Source: Agathobacter rectalis ATCC 33656
GTDB taxonomy: Bacteria; Bacillota; Clostridia; Lachnospirales; Lachnospiraceae
Direction of reading: 5' to 3'
Assembly: GCF_000020605.1 (NCBI RefSeq)
Contig: NC_012781.1
Location: forward strand, 1,675,501 to 1,739,500
DNA: 64,000 nucleotides
Part shown: piece by piece, positions 58,963 through 64,000 of the stretch
Numbering within the stretch: the first letter of the stretch is position 1
Layout: each line of letters opens with the position of its first letter
Notes under the pieces: generated by a model
Database searches by the model: none
What the model saw: the letters and a program-made list of their open reading frames with translations, nothing else
What the model was told of the DNA's origin: nothing
Program-made: the position numbers and the translations under genes

Positions 58963-60150
58963 ATGAAAATACAACTTGACATGTACCAGACACTGGCCGT
59001 TGCAGTGCTTGTACTACTACTTGGAAACTATTTAAAAAAGAAAATATATTTTCTTCAGAAATTCTGTATTCCGGCGCCTGTCATAGGCGGACTGATTTTT
59101 GCCATCATGACATGCATATGCTATGTCACAGGAATCGCAGAATTTTCCTTTGACGACACACTGCGCGAGGTCTGCATGGTATTCTTCTTTACATCTGTAG
59201 GCTTTCAGGCAAATCTCAAGGTATTAAAAAGCGGAGGCAAATCGCTCATCGTATTCCTGGGACTGGTAATAGCGCTTATCATATTACAAAACCTAACCGC
59301 CGTGGGGCTTGCAAAGCTCTTAAACCTGAATCCGCTAATCGGCATGTGCACCGGCTCTATTCCTATGGTTGGCGGACACGGCACCGCAGGAGCTTTTGGC
59401 CCAGTGCTTGAGGACTTAAACATAAAGGGCGCCACAACCATTTGTACAGCCGCAGCTACCTTCGGTCTCATCTTTGGAAGCCTGATAGGCGGACCTCTTG
59501 GAAAAAGACTGATTGAAAAGCATAGCCTGCTTAATACAGCAGCAAACGATGACGACAGCCTGCTGGTGGAGGATGAGAAAAAGCATGAGCGCCACACAAA
59601 TATGTATGCTGATGCCGTATTCCAGCTCATCCTGGCAATAGGTGTCGGAACCATCTTTACAATGCTGCTCACAAAGACAGGGCTCACCTTCCCAATATAT
59701 ATAGGAGCAATGCTCGCAGCCGCACTAATGCGAAACATATGTGAGTACACAGGAATCGCTACCATCCATATGGGAGAGATAAATGACCTAGGAGGTATAA
59801 GCCTCTCTCTATTCCTAGGCATGGCAATGATTACACTAAGGCTCTGGGAGCTTGCATCACTCGCTCTCCCGCTCTTCATACTGCTTGCAGCACAGGTGCT
59901 TCTCATAATCATATTCACGTATGTTATCGAGTTCAACATCATGGGGCGCGACTACGATGCAGCCATACTTGTGTCAGGCACCTGCGGCTTCGGAACCGGA
60001 GCCACCCCAAATGCCATGGCAAATATGCAGGCTGTCTGCGACCAATATGTGCCATCCATCAAGGCATATCTGCTCATACCGCTTGTCGGGAGCCTGTTTG
60101 CTGACTTTTTGAACAGCCTTGTAATCACATTCTTTATAAACTTACTGTAA
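58963..60150 (+). CDS. GltS-family sodium/glutamate-type carrier
   Basis: An integral membrane carrier of 395 aa with about 10-12 helices in two inverted halves. The GltS signatures are present: 'FCIPAPVIGGLIFAIM', 'VGFQANLKVLKSGGKSLIVF', 'GSIPMVGGHGTAGAFGPVLE' (re-entrant loop, first half), and 'ILVSGTCGFGTGATPNAMAN' (second half). A polar stretch at about 183-215 links the halves. It sits 91 bases after a TAXI binding protein and upstream of a small repeat protein, implying a binding-protein-dependent carrier. The substrate is unknown, probably an anionic amino or organic acid. AAAGG precedes the ATG. Confidence 0.9.
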   Translation: MKIQLDMYQTLAVAVLVLLLGNYLKKKIYFLQKFCIPAPVIGGLIFAIMTCICYVTGIAEFSFDDTLREVCMVFFFTSVGFQANLKVLKSGGKSLIVFLGLVIALIILQNLTAVGLAKLLNLNPLIGMCTGSIPMVGGHGTAGAFGPVLEDLNIKGATTICTAAATFGLIFGSLIGGPLGKRLIEKHSLLNTAANDDDSLLVEDEKKHERHTNMYADAVFQLILAIGVGTIFTMLLTKTGLTFPIYIGAMLAAALMRNICEYTGIATIHMGEINDLGGISLSLFLGMAMITLRLWELASLALPLFILLAAQVLLIIIFTYVIEFNIMGRDYDAAILVSGTCGFGTGATPNAMANMQAVCDQYVPSIKAYLLIPLVGSLFADFLNSLVITFFINLL

Positions 60151-60167
60151 AACAACCGGAGAAAAAT

Positions 60168-60374
60168 ATGTTTGAAAAACTGAAAAAAATATTTAAAAAC
60201 AGAGACGAAAAAGAAAAACATAATTACGATTTAACTTTTGACAACGTGGCAATACCTGAGGTGCACGTAAAAAGCACCGAAAGTCACGAGGACGCTGATA
60301 AAGAAAATGCACCTATCAGCTATGACAATGTTGCCATACCTGAGGTGCATATCAGAAACAGAAAAAATAAATAA
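60168..60374 (+). CDS. 68-aa protein with duplicated DNVAIPEVH motif
   Basis: A small, highly charged protein that I do not recognise. Residues 1-12 (MFEKLKKIFKNR) look like a basic amphipathic membrane-binding helix. The peptide DNVAIPEVH occurs twice, at residues 25-33 and 53-61, 28 residues apart. The linker 'STESHEDADKENAP' is acidic. GGAGAAAAAT precedes the ATG. It starts 17 bases after the GltS stop and is probably cotranscribed. The two copies differ at synonymous positions, so selection has kept the peptide. It may bind or regulate the carrier; the function is unknown. Confidence 0.75.
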   Translation: MFEKLKKIFKNRDEKEKHNYDLTFDNVAIPEVHVKSTESHEDADKENAPISYDNVAIPEVHIRNRKNK

Positions 60375-60436
60375 ACTAAAACTCCATATGCCTTTTGCCC
60401 TTTCACAAAGCTCCTATCCTTCCCTGCTTATTGTCC

Positions 60437-60811
60437 TTATTCTGCCTTCTCAACAGATATTATCTTTCCCTCAAACGGATCCACCTCTGAAATAGTTCCA
60501 GTATATTTTACAGTCACCTTGTCTCCACTTGCAACACCCTCAAGTCCGTCAGGCTTCTCATCGAATGTAAAGCTGTATGGTGTATCCTTATCATCAGTCA
60601 CTACAAACATGAAGTCCTTTATGTCATCGATTGTTCCAGTAAGCTCCTTCTCTTCCTGTGAGCCCTTATCACCTTCATCCTTGGTCTCAGCCTGCTTTGC
60701 ACTTTCGGTGCCTGCTGCCTTATCCTGCTTTGTATCGCTCTGTCCGCAGCCTGCAAACAAGCCGGCGCAAAGCATAGCTCCTATTACAATTGTAATCAGT
60801 TTTTTCTTCAT
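60437..60811 (-). CDS. Small lipoprotein of unknown function
   Basis: A 124-aa lipoprotein: signal 'MKKKLITIVIGAMLCAGLFA' followed by lipobox LFAGC (Cys22). A Lys/Glu/Asp-rich spacer (about 24-56) leads to a compact beta-rich domain. That domain reads 'LTGTIDDIKDFMFVVTDDKD', 'YSFTFDEKPDGLEG', and 'GDKVTVKYTGTISEVDPFEG', a pattern resembling OB-fold or DUF3221-type lipoprotein domains. The role is unknown. It is a single gene, convergent with the 68-aa gene (62-base gap) and preceded by the flavoprotein gene on the same strand. Confidence 0.75.
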   Translation of the reverse strand: MKKKLITIVIGAMLCAGLFAGCGQSDTKQDKAAGTESAKQAETKDEGDKGSQEEKELTGTIDDIKDFMFVVTDDKDTPYSFTFDEKPDGLEGVASGDKVTVKYTGTISEVDPFEGKIISVEKAE

Positions 60812-60927
60812 TATGATATACCTCTTTCTTTATTTATAAGTACTGCTATGAGTACGTTTTCTAAAGAGTACTCTTCTATCCACCTAAAGTAAATAGAATA
60901 CATAAAATATTAAAAAAATCTTACGAA

Positions 60928-62580
60928 TTACTGCTTTTTTGAGCCTCTTGCGAGCCTTGCAGGATACCATTTTTCAAACCATCCGGTAAATATGCCCATC
61001 AATACAGGCATCAGATTGTTTACGACAATAAGTGCAGCTCCAACACCTGCCTTTTTCAGCAGAAATGTCCACACTGCTGTCAACACGTATAATACTCCCC
61101 ATGCCGCCGCAAGTATATAATTCGTCTTCATAAAGAGAGGATTTTTATGTGCGGCTTCACCGCCATAATTGTATTTCACATATGCTGCGCATAAAGGCTC
61201 CTTTGTCAGGCATGAAACCAGCCAGAACAGCCCAAACACCAGATATCCGATATCTGTTGATATGTCACCTGCTCCTGTCAGGCTTGCAATCGCAGAAAGT
61301 ATAGCAACAGCAACAATTGAGAGCTGATCCCATATTACAAATTTATGTTTTCTCATAATAAAAGGCATAGCGGATGCCACCAAAAGAGCAATCACAGAAC
61401 CCTTTTCGGTATTGACAGAAACTGCTATCCAAAACGTAATCCATGGTATGAGCATTGTCATCATGGATGGATTTTTCTGTACCTCCACACCTTGTGATGT
61501 TTTTTCTGCCTCTTTGACTACCGATGTACTTCCAAAAAATTTATCCCAGTTTACCATCAGGGAAAAATCACCTGTCACCGTATACATCTGCTTTCCCAAA
61601 GCCTCTGCGCCACCTATCTCGCCTCGGGAAATAGCCGACCATACCGTAAAAGGCGTATCTATGCGTGTAGTCGCGGCAAGGCTTTGGTCAGTAAGCACCT
61701 CACTACCTTTATCATCAAGCTTTATTTGGTATGTATGCTTCAAATCGGTATAGCATATCTCAAGCACGCGTTCCTTTCCGTCATAGGCATCCTTATTGTA
61801 TAATGCAGCCATCTGTCTGGTGAAAACAAGGTCATCCGCTTCCTTTTCTCCTGTTGTCCTGCTGATTCCCCAGCTGGCATCCGCCATACTTTCAAATACA
61901 TCCCTTGGATATAAAAGAGTATGGAGCGCCGCTTCTGTTTTTTCAGATATTTTTCCTGTGATGGCATATTCTGCCCCGGCACTTTTTACCGTAGCCAGAT
62001 ATTCGTCAGTCCTCTTTGACAGCTCTTTTACACGAAACAGCTCACCCTGACCACAAAATATGGTTGTATAATGCCCTTTTCCAAGAAAATGGTCAAACAT
62101 CCGAAGTACACTGTCATAATTTCCCTCTGCAGAATAAAAGCCACAGGTAGAGATTAGCACATGCCTTTTGCCTTCCATGTCATATCTGCAATCATGGCTG
62201 CCGCTTCCGTATCCGTCATCCTTTGTACTCATAAACGGCAGGCTCATGGGAAGCTGCCTGTCAATCACGTTCTTTAGTATTCCCGGCACACTAAAATAGT
62301 ACAGAGGAAACGACCACACAACAATATCCGCTTCAAGCATTTTCCCAATAACAGTCTGCATATCGTCATTTATGCAGCACACTCCCGGTGTCTTCTGCCA
62401 GCATGCAAAGCAGCCCTTACACGCTCCTACATTCATTGAGGCTACATGCATTTCATCAATGGATACCGCTTCATTTTTGCTCTTATATCCTTCTTTGAAG
62501 CCTTCTATAAAGCTGTTTGCAAGCCTTAACGAATTGCTTCGTTTGCCTTTTGGACTTCCGTTAATCAGAAGTACGTTCAT
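60928..62580 (-). CDS. Flavodoxin-like reductase / SCP2-like / membrane fusion protein
   Basis: A 550-aa multidomain protein. Residues 1-190 are an NADPH-dependent FMN reductase/flavodoxin fold: 'LLINGSPKGKRSNSLRLANS', Cys-rich 'GACKGCFACWQKTPGVCCIN', and 'DIVVWSFPLYYFSVPGILKN'. About 255-355 resembles an SCP2 sterol-carrier domain: 'EICYTDLKHTYQIKLDDKG', 'TPFTVWSAISRGEIGGAEAL', 'TVTGDFSLMVNWDKFFGS'. The C-terminal 180 residues hold about six membrane helices. Separately, I know the first two parts as a combination found in Lachnospiraceae oxidoreductases. The C-terminal part resembles septation-protein-like (VC0807-type) membranes. Substrate unknown. Confidence 0.8.
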   Translation of the reverse strand: MNVLLINGSPKGKRSNSLRLANSFIEGFKEGYKSKNEAVSIDEMHVASMNVGACKGCFACWQKTPGVCCINDDMQTVIGKMLEADIVVWSFPLYYFSVPGILKNVIDRQLPMSLPFMSTKDDGYGSGSHDCRYDMEGKRHVLISTCGFYSAEGNYDSVLRMFDHFLGKGHYTTIFCGQGELFRVKELSKRTDEYLATVKSAGAEYAITGKISEKTEAALHTLLYPRDVFESMADASWGISRTTGEKEADDLVFTRQMAALYNKDAYDGKERVLEICYTDLKHTYQIKLDDKGSEVLTDQSLAATTRIDTPFTVWSAISRGEIGGAEALGKQMYTVTGDFSLMVNWDKFFGSTSVVKEAEKTSQGVEVQKNPSMMTMLIPWITFWIAVSVNTEKGSVIALLVASAMPFIMRKHKFVIWDQLSIVAVAILSAIASLTGAGDISTDIGYLVFGLFWLVSCLTKEPLCAAYVKYNYGGEAAHKNPLFMKTNYILAAAWGVLYVLTAVWTFLLKKAGVGAALIVVNNLMPVLMGIFTGWFEKWYPARLARGSKKQ

Positions 62581-62615
62581 GCTTTATGCCCTCCTGTAAG
62601 TATATAGTTAATTTT

Positions 62616-62644
62616 AGTATAGCGGATTGACAGGCAAAAAACAA
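62616..62644 (-). promoter_or_regulatory. Predicted promoter of the flavoprotein fusion gene
   Basis: -35 TTGTTT (62639-62644) and -10 TATACT (62616-62621) with a 17-base spacer, about 35 bases before the start codon. Confidence 0.45.
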
Positions 62645-62713
62645 TTAAAGTTTAGACTTAGAAACAATACCATAATTATACATTCAAAATACATTCAAAT
62701 TCTTAAGTATGCC

Positions 62714-62742
62714 TTGTAATTATAGTACTATGATAGTAAAAT
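62714..62742 (+). promoter_or_regulatory. Predicted promoter of the membrane chemoreceptor gene
   Basis: -35 TTGTAA (62714-62719) and -10 TAAAAT (62737-62742) with a 17-base spacer, 33 bases before ATG 62776. No sigma-28 type promoter, which chemoreceptor genes often have, was seen. Confidence 0.5.
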
Positions 62743-62775
62743 ATACCTATATTATTACGAATCAGGAGAATTCAT

Positions 62776-64000
62776 ATGGGTTACGATGAAAAAATTTTTA
62801 AAGCAAAGGCGAATATCAAAGCCCGCAGATTATGGCTTGTTTTTGCTATTCTGCTGACCGCAAATTATGGTACCGACACAGCAAATGGCGCTTATTCTGT
62901 CAGTAATTATATCATTTTTGTTATTTTATGCTGGCTGCCTTTCGTGTGTGGTGACATACTTCTAAAAAGGACGGGGAAGGATAATGACCGTTACCGGCTT
63001 GCATTTGTCATCGGATATGGTATTTTTTACGTATTTCTTTTGTGTACGACAACCTCACCGATTGCATTCACCTACATCCTTCCGATAATCAGCCTTATTG
63101 TAATATTTAAGGATGAAAAATTCATGATTTACTGCGCCGTTGCAAATATGCTAAGCCTTATAGCAAGTATTGCATTTCACATATTTGTGCTGGGTCAGAA
63201 CACTGCTGCAGACCACAAAAACTATCAGCTTCAGATAGCATGTCTTTTACTTTGCTACATAGGCTATATCATGTCCGTACGTCACCTGACTGAGTCCGAT
63301 GCTGCACTCACCGAGAGCATAAAGTCTGATTTGAATCGCGTTGTCACGACAGTTGAGCAGGTTAAAACCGCTTGCAACACTATAATGGACGGTATAACCG
63401 TGGTCCGTGAGCTTGCTTCTGAAAACAAGCATGGCTCAGATGTTGTCGTTGAGGGAATGAATAAGCTTACCGGAAATAACAAGCAGCTTCAGTCCCACAC
63501 TGCTTCTTCCCAGGAAATGACTACCGATATAAGCTCACAGGTTGAGAATGTTGCAGCCATGATAAATGATATGGTTTCCCTGACAACCGAATCAGGCAAG
63601 CATGCCAAGGTCAGCTCTGAGGACCTTGAAGGTCTTGCCCAGACAGCAAAAACCATGTCAGAGCTTTCTACAGAGGTTGAAAGCATCCTGACTACATTCA
63701 GAGATGAATTTGAGATGGTTAAAAATGAAACCGGAACAATTGATAATATTTCAAACCAGACAAACCTCCTCGCTCTTAACGCTTCTATCGAGGCTGCGCG
63801 TGCAGGCGAAGCCGGTAAGGGCTTTGCTGTTGTTGCTGAACAGATCCGTACTTTAAGCACTGAGACGAGAAATTCATCCGGTCAGATCAGCGAGGCGCTC
63901 TCACGGCTTGACGAGATTTCCGGAAAGATGACCTCATCCATTGAAGAAACACTCCGCCTCATCCAGCTCACTCTTGAGAAGGTAATGCAGACCGGTGAAA
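62776..64000 (+). CDS. Membrane-integral methyl-accepting chemotaxis protein (C-terminus beyond window)
   Basis: At least 408 aa; reads open to the right edge. It starts '[20 protein letters not shown]' after AGGAGAATTC and has about six membrane helices in residues 19-175 without any long extracytoplasmic loop (for example '[18 protein letters not shown]', '[20 protein letters not shown]'). The cytoplasmic signalling domain follows directly, without a HAMP domain, and carries the hairpin tip '[18 protein letters not shown]' near residue 330. Such receptors are thought to sense membrane-borne or intracellular cues. The adaptation region and C-terminus lie outside the window. Confidence 0.92.
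   Translation, partial: MGYDEKIFKAKANIKARRLWLVFAILLTANYGTDTANGAYSVSNYIIFVILCWLPFVCGDILLKRTGKDNDRYRLAFVIGYGIFYVFLLCTTTSPIAFTYILPIISLIVIFKDEKFMIYCAVANMLSLIASIAFHIFVLGQNTAADHKNYQLQIACLLLCYIGYIMSVRHLTESDAALTESIKSDLNRVVTTVEQVKTACNTIMDGITVVRELASENKHGSDVVVEGMNKLTGNNKQLQSHTASSQEMTTDISSQVENVAAMINDMVSLTTESGKHAKVSSEDLEGLAQTAKTMSELSTEVESILTTFRDEFEMVKNETGTIDNISNQTNLLALNASIEAARAGEAGKGFAVVAEQIRTLSTETRNSSGQISEALSRLDEISGKMTSSIEETLRLIQLTLEKVMQTGE

Noticed and set aside
59205-59942. 245-aa minus-strand ORF opposite the GltS gene
   Set aside because: Antisense shadow of a membrane protein gene; Ser/Ile/Pro-rich with no SD or motif.
1-64000. CRISPR array, prophage, IS element, rRNA or tRNA genes
   Set aside because: No spaced direct-repeat series, transposase, integrase or structural RNA sequence was recognised on either strand; tRNA detection by eye is limited.

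Overview
The window reads as a chromosomal segment of a motile, anaerobic Lachnospiraceae bacterium. The Roseburia / Agathobacter (Eubacterium) rectalis group fits best. The evidence is a Bacillota-type fla/che operon headed by flgB next to codY, a ferredoxin:NADP+ oxidoreductase pair (NfnAB), type I pullulanase and MalQ, moderately AT-rich DNA with AT-rich intergenic regions, and SD-led genes packed with 1-11 nt overlaps. The species call is an inference. Sporulation genes (spoIVA, a sigK-like sigma factor) show a spore-forming ancestry. No rRNA, tRNA, IS element, phage or CRISPR array was seen, and no gene-free stretch exceeds about 300 bases.

Positions 1-12.0 kb (minus strand) hold the flagellar operon, transcribed flgB-flgC-fliE-fliF-fliG-fliH-fliI-fliJ-ylxF-fliK-flgD-(TIGR02530)-flgE. 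After a probable terminator/promoter break, motA starts and runs off the left edge. FliI carries an apparent in-frame deletion of about 64 residues that removes the segment holding the catalytic glutamate. Positions 12.2-17.7 kb hold the operon comM-dprA-topA-codY, followed by sigK. A divergent RluA-type pseudouridine synthase seems to be transcribed without a leader.

Positions 19.3-25.6 kb hold a DUF5662-like protein, an isoamylase-like GH13 protein that has lost every catalytic signature, a DUF1292 protein, a UvrD-type helicase and gltX. Positions 25.6-32.4 kb hold a tight four-gene operon of unknown function: a 1181-aa repeat protein, an actin/Hsp70-like ATPase-fold protein, a helical-repeat protein and a coiled-coil membrane protein. 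This is the best candidate here for an undescribed system.

Positions 32.4-42 kb hold a CobD/HisC-like aminotransferase, NfnAB, two CobW/P47K metal-handling GTPases (one with a tandem His/Asp/Glu-rich repeat), rpsU, and a chemoreceptor cotranscribed with a sugar-type binding lipoprotein. Positions 42-49 kb hold alaS preceded by a 42-aa membrane ORF, an MBL-fold hydrolase, spoIVA and malQ. Positions 49-57.8 kb hold a ClC channel, type I pullulanase, an SDR, a sortase B / SipW-like peptidase pair, a BTAD-domain regulator with a degenerate GGDEF-like tail, greA and uppP. Positions 57.9-64 kb hold a TAXI-type binding lipoprotein paired with a GltS-type transporter and a small repeat protein, a lipoprotein, a flavoprotein/SCP2/membrane fusion, and a membrane chemoreceptor cut by the right edge.

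Functional themes are motility and chemotaxis, nutrient-state control (CodY, possible Spo0A boxes), cytoplasmic alpha-glucan metabolism (MalQ, PulA and a GH13 pseudoenzyme), redox balance (NfnAB) and metal handling. All functions are assigned from protein sequence features and family knowledge recalled from memory. No database search was run.
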